A DNA stretch of 64,000 nucleotides. It comes from Artemia franciscana. Its lineage: Eukaryota > Arthropoda > Branchiopoda > Anostraca > Artemiidae. Shown one piece after another: positions 1-11,068 of this stretch. Numbering within the stretch: position 1 is the first letter of the stretch; each line of letters begins with the position of its first letter. Location of the stretch: contig NC_088881.1 in NCBI RefSeq assembly GCF_032884065.1, forward strand, positions 14,699,762 through 14,763,761. The letters run 5' to 3'. A model generated the notes under the pieces. The model did not search any database. It was not told the DNA's origin and saw nothing but the letters and a program-made list of their open reading frames with translations. The position numbers were made by a program, and so were the translations under genes.

Positions 1-390
1 GACAAGTTTCTTTATATTTGGTTCTATCGATGTTAATGATAGTCGAAGATCACCCCTTTTCACAAAGTCAAGTCTATTGCGAACTTTTTATAAAATTTGA
101 GAAACACGACTAAATTCCGCTTCAACAAAATAAGATGTAGGAAAAGCAATAACGTAGAACTGCGCTTTATCCCAGAGCAAAGGGTACTTTGTAGCAACAT
201 TTGTTTTCCATATATTGTACTTTCCATCTTTGAATTTTGCACGCATTATTTCATCACTTTGTAATTCGATGAGGGGCTCTTGCAAAGATAATTCTATTTC
301 GGCAACATTAACTTCGAAAGGAATTGAAACCCAAATCGGTATATCCATTCCGAGTAAGTCACTAAACCGATTCAAAATAATGTGAATTAC
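1..390 (-). pseudogene. hAT-family transposase (ZBED5/FAM200-like), C-terminal fragment
   Basis: The - strand from about 375 to 88 reads a protein segment resembling the C-terminal dimerisation region of hAT transposases and of their domesticated ZBED5/FAM200 relatives. The signature is the stretch PLLWDKAQFYVIAFPTSYFV, followed by a degenerate version of the RNRLDL segment that closes this domain. The frame breaks after position 88 (a stop before RNRLDL, another after it), so it is a decayed copy. Only the C-terminal part is present: the BED finger and catalytic core are missing between here and the terminal repeat at 539-553. In an active element this domain mediates transposase oligomerisation. 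Family assignment is from motif memory; no search was possible. Confidence 0.7.
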
Positions 391-538
391 AGTAGAAATT
401 TAATTCTTAAAAATTAAGAGCGATTTGAGTTGGTTTTCTTCATGTACCCCCAAAATATCATTGTGGACCCAAAATTTGTTGTTTTGCCTGTGGACCCCCG
501 AAAATATTACATGGACCCTTAGGGTCCATGTGGACCCC

Positions 539-553
539 GGTTGAGAACCACTG
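539..553. repeat. hAT terminal inverted repeat
   Basis: The bases GGTTGAGAACCACTG are the reverse complement of CAGTGGTTCTCAACC, a common terminal inverted repeat of hAT (Charlie/Buster type) elements. It follows a run of GGACCC-rich repeats at 450-538, also typical of the subterminal region of these elements. It marks the right end of the element whose transposase remnant lies at 1-390. The other end is outside the window. Confidence 0.7.
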
Positions 554-569
554 GACTATGCGGAACAAA

Positions 570-1140
570 ATGGCTATCTCAAAATTTTGATCCGTTGACT
601 TTGGGAAAAAATGAGCGTGGGAGGGGGCCTAGGTGCCCTCCAATTTTGTTGGTCACTTAAAAAGGGTACTAGAACTTTTCATTTCCGTTGGAATGAGCCC
701 TCTTGCGACATTCTAGGACCACTTGGTCGATACGATAACCCCTGGAAAAAAAATAAATAAATAAAAATATACACGCACCCGTGATCTGTCTTCTGGCAAA
801 AAAATACGAAATTCCACATTTTTGTAGATAGGAGCCTGAAATTTTTTTATAGGGTTCTCTGATACGCTGAATGCGATGGTGTGATTTTCATTAAGATTCT
901 ATGACTTTTAGGGGGTGTTTCCCCCTATTTTCCAAATAAGGCAAATTTTTTCAGGCTCTTAACTTTTGATGACAAAGATTAAATTTGATGAAACTTATAT
1001 ATTTAAAATCAGCATGAAAATTTGATTCTTTTGATGTATCTTTTAGCATCAAAACTCCGTTTTCTTTTAGTTTCGTTTACTATTGAGCCGGGTCACTCCT
1101 TACTACAGTTCGTTACCACGAACTGTTTGATAACTTCAAC
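570..1140 (+). repeat. Composite repeat, hairpin-ended module R1, copy a
   Basis: This stretch is closely repeated at 8098-8582, 44300-44942 and 47515-47885 (+ strand) and at 29219-29672 plus 31084-31300 (- strand). Landmarks in order are GATCCGTTGACTTTGGG, a block beginning GGGAGGGGGCCTAGG, GTGATCTGTCTTCTGGC, a block around TTTTAGGGGGTGTTTCCCCC, and a final palindrome CAGTTCGTTACCACGAACTG at about 1106-1125. There is no coding capacity. The fixed end hairpin suggests a mobile element boundary. Confidence 0.8.
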
Positions 1141-1144
1141 AAAT

Positions 1145-2013
1145 TCAAAGGTATTTACGCTAGACAATCTTATTTGCAGTGGAATACAAAAAACCATTAA
1201 AACGAAGAGATGCATAAAAACCAACAATTTACATAAATAGTTCTTTAACCCACGTTTACAAAATTTATATCCTCTAGAAAGAGCTCTTAAAAAAGTAAAA
1301 TCATCCTGAACTTAAAAAAGCAGTGAGTCTGAGTGATAGTATTCTTAATTATAATTTTCAATAGACCGAGTAGCCTATTTAATTTAAACTTCAAAATTAC
1401 ACCCAGCCAATCACTAATCTGAAAACAACCGTAGGATGTTATACACCAGACACCTGACGTCAGTATTTCTCCTGAGTTCTTTTACAATTCGAGTCACCGT
1501 GTTTCCTATCCTTTTACGTTTTCTCTTTCTTTTTTTTTGTGCCTGCAAGCAAGGGCGTAAACTGGGGTATGGGTGTTTGTCCGCCTCTCCCCTAGATCGT
1601 GGAAAAATTACCTTTTTGTGGTATTCTCATTGAAAAACATCTTTTTTGGTATTTTCATTGAAAAAATTAGGAAACAACAAAACTCCTCCGTCTAGATTCC
1701 GGAAAATACATTTTGCCTCTCCCTCATCCCTACTAGTTGGGTGAATATACCTTTTTTGTCTTACAGAATGTGATTTCCCTTTTTTTCAATTCTTTCATTA
1801 AAAATACATAAAAAGGCATTTTCAGTGAACTTTTTCCATTTGAATACACATTTGGTATAGTATAGCTATTTTTATATTTGACTGTGTTGAAACCATTTTT
1901 TTTTTCTTAAGTGCTTAACGTTTTTGGATTCCCCCGTTTTTACTTTTTCTTTTTTTTTTATTTGCACTAATAACACCTTTTATTTTTATTTGTGGTTTTT
2001 CTTTGAATTCCAG

Positions 2014-2015
<2 letters not shown>
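1145..2015. other. Non-coding, no recognised feature
   Basis: AT-rich, T-run-rich sequence left of the first recognisable TOM1 exon. I see no exon with both splice sites and no mobile-element signature. Confidence 0.5.

Positions 2016-2060
<45 letters not shown>
2016..2060 (+). repeat. Poly-T tract of 45 bases
   Basis: An uninterrupted run of T. It could be the reverse-strand poly(A) tail of a retroposed sequence, but no flanking retrogene was recognised. Confidence 0.9.
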
Positions 2061-2062
<2 letters not shown>

Positions 2063-2334
2063 TCTTGTCTTGTTTTGTTTTGTTAGTCTGGCTTTGGGTT
2101 ACCATGCGCCATTTTGCTACTCTTAGAGGTCTAAACGTCTAAAGTGGAATTTTCTAAAGTGGATAATATAATATTAGGGTTAAATATCAGTTTAACAATA
2201 GGCTCAGAAATGTCGTTTGTGTTTTCCTTTTTTGCTTTTAGAGACGCTATTAGTCTTTTGGAGGAAGAAAAGTACACATTTGGTAAAGTAAGTTCAATTG
2301 AGGAACGCTGAGAATGGACGTTTTACCTTATTTG

Positions 2335-2700
2335 TCAATAAGACTACTGCTACTTATAATAACTAACTGTAGCACCAAGCCTCCTAAAGCCAACATAACT
2401 ACGTAGGCGCTTCCTCTGCCCCTATCCCTCCGAAGTTTCACTTTTAACCCCCTCCCAAGAAGTTTCAGTTTTCTTTGAATTTTTCATGGCTTCTTTTCAT
2501 CCCATTTGGGCGCAATCAGCCTTTTCTTCAACCTGTTATGGATGGCCAAAAAGAAAAATATTTGGCAATCTGCCAACTCTCATCTGCTAAGCGAGTCCTA
2601 TCTTTCTTTCACTTTGGCCCTAGAAAGTGAGATGGAACCTCATTTGTCTAAAGCTTGTTGTTTGTCATATAGTCACTCAAATGGATATTACGATATATTA
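2335..2700 (-). pseudogene. LINE 3'-end fragment, most diverged of three copies
   Basis: On the - strand this is a decayed copy of the LINE tail better preserved at 33470-34480 and 49245-49630. Shared landmarks include CTGTAGCACCAAGCCTCC near the element end, CACCCTCCCA/CCCCTCCCAAGAAG and a GATGGCCAAAAAG block. The reading frame is destroyed. Its right end lies only about 40 bases from the VHS exon at 2741. Confidence 0.65.
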
Positions 2701-2740
2701 ACGAATGATTTCTTTCTTTTAATTTCGTCTGTTTCCTTAG

Positions 2741-2847
2741 GGCCCAAAAATGACCCACCCGTTGCGGTTCAAGAAAAGATTCTAAGTCTGATCCAGACTT
2801 GGGCGGATGCGTTTCGAAATCAACCAGATACAAAAGGTGTTGTCGAG
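2741..2847 (+). CDS. TOM1: TOM1-family adaptor, exon coding the VHS domain (helices near its end)
   Basis: The exon begins after a TTTCCTTAG acceptor and ends at GAG|GTATGA. It takes one base from an upstream exon that I could not place, so the first codon is completed here. The peptide reads GPKNDPPVAVQEKILSLIQT followed by WADAFRNQPDTKGVVE. This is the conserved PKNxPP...KxLxLIQxWADAF...GV signature of the VHS domain of TOM1/TOM1L proteins, a membrane-proximal helical fold used in endosomal cargo sorting. The remaining N-terminal VHS exons must lie left of the window. The next exon joins in phase 0. Confidence 0.93.
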
Positions 2848-5157
2848 GTATGAAACTTATTTACTTACGAAGAGTTTATATCTTAAAGACCATTAGTTGC
2901 TCTTCAGGGTTCGATTGTTGAGCTCTGCTTTGTCATCGTACTTGTATCATATTAATTACAAGGTTGTTTATGAACCAGTAATAGACAAAATAGACGACGA
3001 ATAATTCCTTGTTTGTATATATCATAAAAAATGTTGTGTGTAATTTCAGGGTTCTTAAATTTTCGATGATTGATGACACATATTAATCATTTATCCGTGA
3101 ATTAACTTTGAAAGTGCAGACAAATGGTAAAAAAAAACTGACGTAAAGTTTAAGATCCTGAAGGCTAGCGTCTATAGATGAAGAATATGACGTACGCTCA
3201 TTCTTATACGAATAATGATTGTGTAAGAATTCCTTGCAAAAGCCGAGATCGAACCTAAGTCTAGATCGAACCTAAGATTGAGAATTTTCAAAACATTCAA
3301 TCATTCAAAAAATTATTGAGAATTCAGTGTTATCATTGTAGTTAAAGATATGTTAAAAAGAAACAATATTAGCAACAAACGAAAGAAACTATCAAACACG
3401 GGGCAAAATAAACGCAATTCAAGAAAACCTAGAGAAAATGAAAAGTGACCAATCAAAAATTCAATGATAGTTAGTGGGAGGCCATCCTAAACACAGGGAC
3501 ACAAAAACAAAACACATAAAAAAAGATAAAATAACTTAATATTTCACCTTCAATGGTGAATAATCAAACATTAGCCAACAATCTTAGTAATTGCTTTTTT
3601 TTAAATTTAGCTGAGATTTTTGGGATGGATCAAACAGAATCTTTTCATTCAGCTTAAAATCACTACAAACTCTTGTTTGTAGTGATTTTTGTCTTTTTAA
3701 GATCGATTTTCATATTTAATTCAAATTTTACTATTTAAAATGTTAATCTACTCGAAGAAAAAAAACTTGCCAAAGAAAGAAGTAATCTAATTGACTGCAT
3801 TTCAGTCCAGCACTGCTGTGTAGATCAGCCCTAATAAGTCCCTTTCTTCTGATTATCAGGGTTGTTATGAGTAAAGATTGACCCCCGAGACAGCTTTTTG
3901 CCCCCTTGCCCAGATGCTTATACTAGAAATTTAGCATTAATGAATGAAAATGTGACAAATGTATTTGGTTTTGGGTATCAGGTCTAACAATTGCCTGGCC
4001 ATCTATTGCCATTATTTTTCGAAGTTTCGTCCATTAATGCACATGTCCTTAAACGTTCTATAGCAAATCCCTTTTCTGTTTCTCAAAAGACTTTATGAGT
4101 CGTTCTGCTACAGAAGTATTTTGAATATGTATTAAAAATGGAAAAGAAGATGAACTTGTAGCATAAATTTCTGCCGTGAAAATCATATTGGGACCCTTCG
4201 AAGTCCGAGCTTGGGTGGTTTTACCCGCTTACTCCTTTTTTATCTACGATTATGGTTGCATATTATTACGGGAATTGAAAAGAAAAAAAAAAGTAGGTTT
4301 AAGCATATAGCTGTAATAAATTGAGTGTGGGATATCAAAGAGAATACTGTTCTAAATAAGATACAGTTATTCATATTATTTGTTTCAGCATTCTTTTTCT
4401 GAGCAGTTCAATTTTTGTTCTTAAACTGCATAAAACGTGTTCGATAAAAGATAAAATTTCGAGTGATTTTGGAGATCACTGGAAATTTTCGTATTTAAGT
4501 TTCATGCCTGCTTATGACTCATATGCCGTATTTTTGGGCATGTTAACATGACTTAAGTCAAATCTTGGTCTCTATTTGATACCTCATTACATTTATATAC
4601 TGGGATGGCCCAATAGTTGAGGCTGAGGCCTCAGGGAACTATTGCCTTCACATTTAAAAAAAAAAAAAAAAAAATAAGAAATCGAGACAACATAAAATAA
4701 GGAAGAAAAACTAGGTGATTCAGCAGCCATTAAGAAAAAGGAGAATAATTTTTTTTTTGGGCTCAGGACAGGTTGTCGTGGCGAACCACTGTTGCTGCCT
4801 TATGCGCCTTCAGGTGTGGGAGGACCTAAGTCTAAGTAAGACAAATCTTTTGGCCAAGGCCTCTTCTCAATTGTCATCAGTGCAAATTAAAATTGTTTAT
4901 AGAAGTATCAAGGTCCGTTTTTTCAAAATTTTTCTCCAAAAATATTTTCAATTCCACATAAATTTTTGTATTTTAGCTGACATATGGACTTGTTGACATG
5001 TCAACTTACTATAGATGCTTTAACCTCTGTCTCTTAAGGTTTTGACTATATTTGTCTGTGAATATCAAAGTCTACTCTCAATCTGTTAAGCCGCAAATCC
5101 TATCTGAAGTTACGAGCTTAGTGATACATGTTGCTTTATTTTGTTATTTTTTTTCAG
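2848..5157 (+). other. TOM1 intron
   Basis: GT-AG intron of about 2.3 kb. It is AT-rich with a poly-A run at 4658-4676 that follows a GGCTGAGGCCTCAGGG stretch and looks like the end of an old retroposed sequence. No other feature recognised. Confidence 0.7.
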
Positions 5158-5241
5158 GTATACAATGAATTGATTGCAAAAGGTATTGAATTTCCGCCAA
5201 TGGATCTTGATGCAATGGTTCCTATAACGACACCCAAGAGG
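5158..5241 (+). CDS. TOM1: TOM1-family adaptor, exon ending the VHS domain
   Basis: The exon is bounded by TTTTTTTTCAG and AGG|GTTAGT and has 28 codons, phase 0 at both ends. It reads VYNELIAKGIEFPPMDLDAM then VPITTPKR. This matches the TOM1-family pattern Y..L..KG.EFP..DLD.L.PI.TP.R that closes the VHS domain and starts the linker. The preceding exon ends GVVE, giving the expected GVV-x-x-Y order. Confidence 0.93.
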
Positions 5242-5703
5242 GTTAGTATATATGTATGTGTTTTAAGGCTTTGTGTAGATGTAGATCAAACATGCCATCT
5301 ATCTTCTACCTGATCCAGTCTCACGTTTGACGTTGATACGCCTGATTCTGGCTGCATATCTCTCATCACCCGGAAGCTAATTAATTTGTAACTCCTTTTC
5401 TTCTACTTCATGCATGATAATCTATCTAAGAGATTTAATTTTTTCGAAAAATTGTAGTTTTGTTTTTGTGGGTCGTACAAAAAGGTCTGGAAACTTAAAT
5501 TGAAGAAAAAAAATAAGATAAGATTCTCCAGAGCCATTGCTAGTGCATAGGGCGTCGATTTGATGTTGCTGGTCTTATTTAAAGGTGTAAGTAGCAAGCC
5601 TATTACCCAAAAAGGAAACCTAAATAATTGTGAATAACTTAAAGTAGGTTAAAGTAGGTATGTATTAAGTAGTATACCTTAAAGTAGTAGTAGTATACCT
5701 ACT

Positions 5704-5795
<92 letters not shown>

Positions 5796-7452
5796 GTATG
5801 TATGGCACATCAAATGATGATGACGATGAAATAAAAACTTCAAAAACCGAACCTTTGATTGTAAGTCTGACATGTTTTTCCCCTTTACGGCAAGGGTAAG
5901 CTAATGAATTAAATATGGATGACCAAGTTACTTATTTTAAGTCATTTCAAAATTAAATTAGTGATAATTAAAATTGTATATCTGATGTTTTTAAATTATT
6001 TTCTGATGTTTTTATGCGGTATTTAAAAATCCAGATAGTGCTGGTGGAATTTCATTTTCTTTCTGTCTTGATTTGTGGCAATGATGTCTAGTGTAGACCT
6101 GATCTACCATCAAAAAGAGTAAGCAGAACAAAATTTTCTATTAAATGTGTAAAAAGTGTAGAAAATGATGTCTGTTTATAAATAGCAATCAGAATTGAAT
6201 TCATCGTTGGAGAGGGTGAGTAAGATCTTGTTCACCGTTTGGGAGGGGGAGCCGAAACTGATTTCCCAATGACTAAAACTTGGTTTACCGTCAGAAAAGG
6301 AAAATAATTTACATTTAAAAAGCAAGCAGAGCTTGGTTCGCCGTCAAATCATTTTTAAAATGTGTGAAGAAAGTTCTCGTGGAGACACATTTTTCTTCAA
6401 ATATTTGTCGCGCGTGACCTTTCTAGTTCACGATATGTTTATAATTTTTTTCTAGAAGTTAGTATAGGATCCCTTCTATGTAGGTAACCGAGAAAACTAG
6501 ACTGTCCTTTCATTTAAAAAGGGGAAAATAAATTTTGAATTACTTTTTTGGCTACGAGGCTTGGAATTTGCTGGTCTTTTTAGCAAATCTTTCTGGTGTA
6601 TTATTTAACCCTTACCGTGCGGCATTATTACTTCTGAAACTGGAAGAATACTCAAATTGCTTTTCGGTAGTTCCCAATGACTGTCTTAGAATTTTTGGTC
6701 GGTAGTATGTTGGCCTTGCTCGAGCTAAAATTTTTTTTTTGTGCCTCAAAACTTTAGTTGCAGCACAATATGTTTTATTACTTGAAACATCACTAAACTT
6801 AGTCCAATGAGTCGCGTTTATTTTACCATATTCTATAAACTCTGGTTTGATCTAGTCATTCAAAAATGCCATCGGTGATGCAAATTCTGTTATTCGATTA
6901 AATTTCAATTGATGGATTTAAATTTAATCAATTTCACCTATTTGACATAATTTTGTAAATCAGGTTTTTGGATGTTTATAATGTTATCCAAATTACTTTT
7001 TATTGTACTTCCCTTGCTCTCGGAATTGGTCAACCTTAAGTTATAGTTCATTACCACGAGTTCTTTGATTCTAACAATCGCTACTTGTTTGTCGAAGAAG
7101 GATGTCCGTCCTCTGTACCCAAAGTTCAATTGTTGGAATTGGATGATTATTTTTTTTTTCTTCAAGACGTGAAGAGGTAAGTCAGCAACAACAATGCACT
7201 TAATAGATCAGATTGTATTTTAGTTTTAATTATTTATTAATTAATTCATTATTTCATTTATTTAAATGATTTGATTAAAAAACAATTTAATTTGCCACTT
7301 TCTTCTAAGTATCTCGGGGATCTAAAATGAAGTCGCTATGAAGTTTAAGGCATGGTTTTCAAGTACTTACTCTTTGGCATAAAATTTACGTTTTTCAACT
7401 TACCGTATTATGCAGAAATTGCCATGTTTTTCAGTTTTAAACTTTATTTTAG
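5242..7452 (+). other. TOM1 intron with a (TA)n tract
   Basis: A 2.2-kb GT-AG intron. It contains a (TA)n microsatellite at about 5706-5795. A degenerate trace of the R1 hairpin end (GTTCATTACCACGAGTTC, near 7046-7063) is visible. Nothing else recognised. Confidence 0.65.
5706..5795. repeat. (TA)n microsatellite
   Basis: About 40 TA units with a few interruptions (CATATA, GTATG) at the right end. Confidence 0.95.
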
Positions 7453-7677
7453 ACAGTGCAGACTGTGACGCCACCATCAAAGCCAAGCCCAGTGTCCCCT
7501 GTTAGACAAATGCCTGAGCCATCTGCCACCCCAGGACCCGTCACCCTTTCAGTTGAAGCTGCCGCAAAACTAAGAAAAGAACTTGACGCTGTTGAAGCAA
7601 ACATCACTGTTTTCTCAGATATGCTTCAGTCCCTTGAACCTGGAAAAGAGTCTGCAGAAGACTGGGAGCTGATGCAG
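7453..7677 (+). CDS. TOM1: TOM1-family adaptor, linker and first part of the GAT domain
   Basis: The exon has 75 codons, phase 0 to 0, from TTTTAG|ACAGTG to ATGCAG|GTAAAT. The first 30 residues are a proline/serine-rich linker. From about residue 33 it reads an amphipathic helical segment, LSVEAAAKLRKELDAVEANI then TVFSDMLQSLEPG, ending EDWELMQ. This is the start of the GAT three-helix bundle, which in TOM1 proteins binds ubiquitin and Tollip. The match to the TOM1 pattern (LRxELxxVxxNxxVxxxML...LEL.Q) is good throughout. The last about 14 coding bases and the donor site are duplicated nearly 1 kb downstream. Confidence 0.94.
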
Positions 7678-7709
7678 GTAAATACTAAGGATACCTTATC
7701 TTTTTAAGT
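7664..7709 (+). repeat. Left copy of a duplicated exon-intron junction
   Basis: These roughly 46 bases, starting GGGAGCTGATGCAGGTAAAT, recur with few changes at 8615-8660 on the other side of the composite repeat insertion. They cover the last 14 bases of the GAT exon and the first part of the intron. They look like a long imperfect target-site duplication or repair-generated duplication. Confidence 0.75.
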
Positions 7710-7721
7710 TACTAAATGAAA

Positions 7722-8020
7722 AAAGCGAGTTTTTTTTTAACTGAAAGTAAGGAGCGACATTAAAACTTTGAACGAACAAAAATTGTTCCCTATATGAAAG
7801 GGACTGTCCCCTTCTCAATGCCCTACTCTTTACGCTAAAGTTTGACTCTTTCTCACAACTCTACTTTTAAAAAAAATAAAAATTATTATTCCATATATGA
7901 AAGCGGCGTTCTCCTCCTCAACGCCCCGCTCTTTACGCTAAAGCTTTTTATTTTAAAAAAGTGGAGTTGTAAGAGAGACTCAAACTTCAGCGTAAAGAGC
8001 GGGGCATCTGTATGCTTCCC
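7722..8020 (+). repeat. Composite repeat, inverted-repeat module R2, copy b
   Basis: A left arm running from GAAAGTAAGGAGCGACATTA to CTCTTTACGCTAAAG is answered by the partial reverse complement at about 7980-8007 (CAGCGTAAAGAGCGGGGC). It is the same module as 32008-32300, but the right arm is truncated. It lies directly left of an R1 module, the same order as at 43545-44942. Confidence 0.75.
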
Positions 8021-8097
8021 GATAATCTATACTATGTGTAAACAACGGGCAAAGCTCATAACTTGCAGGACATCCCCAGAGGACTAGGGACTGTGGG

Positions 8098-8590
8098 CTT
8101 AGCTGTCTTCCAATTATTTTGGTCACTTAAAAAGCGCACTAGAACTTTTAACATCCGTTAGAATGAGCCCTCTCTTGACATTCTAGGACCACTTGGTCGA
8201 TACGATCACCCCAGGTAAAAAAAAAAAAAACAAATAAACACTCATCCGTGATCTTTCTTCTGGCAAAAAATACAAAATTCCACATTTTTGCAAATAGGAG
8301 CTTGAAACCTCTACAGTAGGGTTCTCTGATACGCTAAATTTTAATCATTCTATGACTTTTAGAGGGTGTTTCCCCCTTTTTTCGAAAATAAGTTAAATTT
8401 TCTCAGGCTCGTATCTTTTGATGGGTAAGACTAAACTTGACGAAACTTGTATATTTAAAATCAGCATAAAAATCAGATTCTTTTGATGTATATATTGGTG
8501 TCAAAATTCCGTTTTTTAGAGTTTTGGTTACTATTGAGCCGGGTCGGTCCTTACTACATTTTGTTACCACGAACTGTTTGATTTGAATTA
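8098..8590 (+). repeat. Composite repeat, hairpin-ended module R1, copy b
   Basis: This aligns along its length with the copy at 570-1140, including GTGATCTTTCTTCTGGC, the GGGTGTTTCCCCC block and the terminal palindrome remnant (TTTTGTTACCACGAACTG, about 8561-8578). It lies within the TOM1 intron after the GAT exon. Confidence 0.8.
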
Positions 8591-8771
8591 CCGTTATTAG
8601 AGATAACGCTGTTAGGGAGCTGATGCAGGTGAATACTGAGGATATCTTTATCTTTTAACGTTATTAGGATAACCACTTCCGCTTCAGAGATATATAATGT
8701 AAAAGTTTTTGGACGATAACTATGCATGCATTTTACCTCAACTCAAAAAGTTCGTGGTACTGCAGGTTTTT

Positions 8772-8875
8772 TAGTATTTCGTTGTCCTGGAAGGCCAAAC
8801 TCCAGCACCTCGTGGTGCTAAAGTGGTTCGGTATGCTGAAAATCAAGCTGTTTGTGATGGAAACACAGGTAAAAG
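8772..8875 (+). other. Short open coding-like stretch, unidentified
   Basis: One + strand frame stays open for about 33 residues and reads YFVVLEGQTPAPRGAKVVRY followed by AENQAVCDGNTG, ending next to ACACAG|GTAAAAG, which resembles a splice donor. The composition looks protein-like rather than random. I do not recognise the family, and no acceptor in the right phase is obvious. It may be a captured exon or a pseudogene piece. A LINE begins just to its right. Confidence 0.3.
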
Positions 8876-8899
8876 TGTTGTTAGTTAAATATACCATTT

Positions 8900-11068
8900 A
8901 AAGAAAATAATGAGTTATATGAAGCTTACCGAAATAAGTTGAATACTGTTTTAAGAAATAAAAAAAAGAAATACTTTGAGAAGAATTTTAAAGAGATGGA
9001 AGGATGCCCTAGAAAGACTTGGGGATAAGTAAAAGAAGTGATTGAATTAAAAACAAATAGTGTTTCCTGTTCAATTAATTAGTGCAAAGGGCGAGACTTT
9101 AAACTTGGAAGATGATATATGTAATGAATTTCAGATTTATTTTTCAAATATTGGTCCAAATCTAGCTAAGTCAATTGTACCTGATATTAGTGCTCTGACG
9201 CATGAATTTTTACTGAGGGACCAAATTGATGTACCTCTTCATCTTAAACTTGTAACAGTTGATGAAATTAAACAAATTATTTATGGGCTACGTAGTACCT
9301 CATCTGGTAATGATCAAATCACTTTACAAACTCTTAAGTTTATATTCCCTATTACATCTCAAGTTTTATGTGAATTGATTAACAAGTGCTTTCGTCAAGG
9401 GAAATTTCCAGATTGTTTTAAAGTTGCCTGTGTAACCCCAATTCATAAGGGTGTTATCAAAACTGACCCAGGAAATTACAGACCGATAAATATTTTACCC
9501 ACACTTTCCCGCGTTTTAGAGAAGTGTTTTAGTACTAGAATGATGAGTTTTTTTTGGAGGATCATAAGTTACTGGTAGAGACACAACTTAAGTTCTGTAG
9601 GAAAAGAACAACGGAACAGGCAGTGATTTATTTGACAATTATTATCAATTAGGCATTAGATAAAGGTTTTAAAGTCGGTGCTGTATTTTTAGATCTGATA
9701 AAATCTTTGGACATGATGGACCATGAACCTCTTCTTAAAAAGTGTGAGGTGAATGGTCTGGGGTAAAAGTATCGAACTTTTTAAGAAGTTCTTAAGCAAT
9801 CGTTATCAGCATGTTCAACTAAATGATCTTCCTCAGGAGTAAAACTGGTTGAAATAGGTGTTCCGCGAGGATCAGTTCTTGGTCATATGTTACTCTTGAT
9901 ATTTATAAATGATTTACCAAATTGTCTAAATAATTTTTGCTACAGAATAAATGAACTAACGGTTAACCCCACTAATGAAACAGTTTTGCTTTTTGCTGAT
10001 GACACACAGCTATGACGGCGCAGCTGCTTAAGAAGTCAATGAGGGAATTTGTTGACAAAGTTGTAACCTGGCTGATGATAATTAAACTAAGGATAAATAT
10101 AGGCGAGTCTAATTTTGTCATTTTCTCACGATCGCCGAACTTTTACTCATGGATGAAGGGACTAAATATGTCTAATGGAGTTATAAAACGGACTGCTTCT
10201 TTTAAATTACTTGGGATTTTAATTGATGAAACTTTAATTTTTATTCAGCATGTAACTTAAACTAGTAAAATTCTAGAAAGAAATATAGGTATAATGAAGA
10301 AACTCCACCATTTTTCCTAAATCTGTCCTCCGCCATCTTTATCTTTCTCTTATACACCCGTATATACTTTATTGTTCAAGTATTTGGCTCTTCACTTTTC
10401 CATCTATCCTTAAACCAATAAGAGTTCAACAAAATCATGCAGTTAGGCTTTTAGCAGGGATTCCTCCTCGTCAGTCTGTTCGGGAATTTTACCCAACCTT
10501 GAAAATTTTGTCAGCTTTGGGCCTCTGTGAATTTTACGTATTGTGGTTTATTTTGGATTACTGCAGGATATTCAACCACGCTATTTTAGTGATTTATTTT
10601 GCGTTAGGTCTTATGTTCATTCATATGATACAAAAGGTAGTGTTGATTTAAGTGTACTTAAAGGCATTTCTTCCGGTTCATGTTTTTCTGTTTTATATAG
10701 AGGTACACGGAAATGTAATAGTTTGACGAGTAATATGAGGAGTACTGAAGACCCCGTTATATTTCGGAAAACCATTAAGGAACTGCTTTTTTGTAGAATA
10801 TGAGTTTTGATTCATTCATTTTCTTTATTTATTGTGGGGGGTATGATGATATGTAGTTCCCAGAGGAAAGTAAAGGAATTATTTTTTTACATATATTTAT
10901 AATTGAGTGTGGTGTTATTAGTGGTGTCGGTGGGCCAGTGTTCTTTTATTTTCATGGATTTTGTTTTCTCTCTCTCCCCCTTGGACAAGCTTTGCTTTTT
11001 AGGGGAGGTAGTAACCATCTTTGTTTATTACCTGTTTAATGAATAAATTCTTCTTTCTCTCTCTAAAA
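8900..11068 (+). pseudogene. LINE (non-LTR retrotransposon), 5'-truncated, reverse transcriptase remnant
   Basis: The copy begins in the linker before the reverse transcriptase (KKKKYFEKNFKEM, around 8960). It reads most of the fingers/palm, with GNYRPINILPTLSRVLEKCF at about 9469-9528. The catalytic motif LLFADDTQ is near 9988-10011. The C-terminal segment LYLSLIHPYILYCSSIW is near 10337-10387. The longest open piece is 9060-9578; several frameshifts and stops separate the pieces, so it cannot encode a working enzyme. The order and motifs fit Jockey/CR1-type LINEs. The 3' end is near AATAAATTC and a CTTTCTCTCTC run at 11041-11065. It sits in a TOM1 intron, same strand as the gene. Confidence 0.88.

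Noticed and set aside
2241..2283. A possible TOM1 exon between TTGCTTTTAG and a GTAAAG donor, in compatible phase with 2741
   Set aside because: The peptide (DAISLLEEEKYTFG) does not match the VHS sequence expected just before PKNxPP, so the phase match is probably chance.
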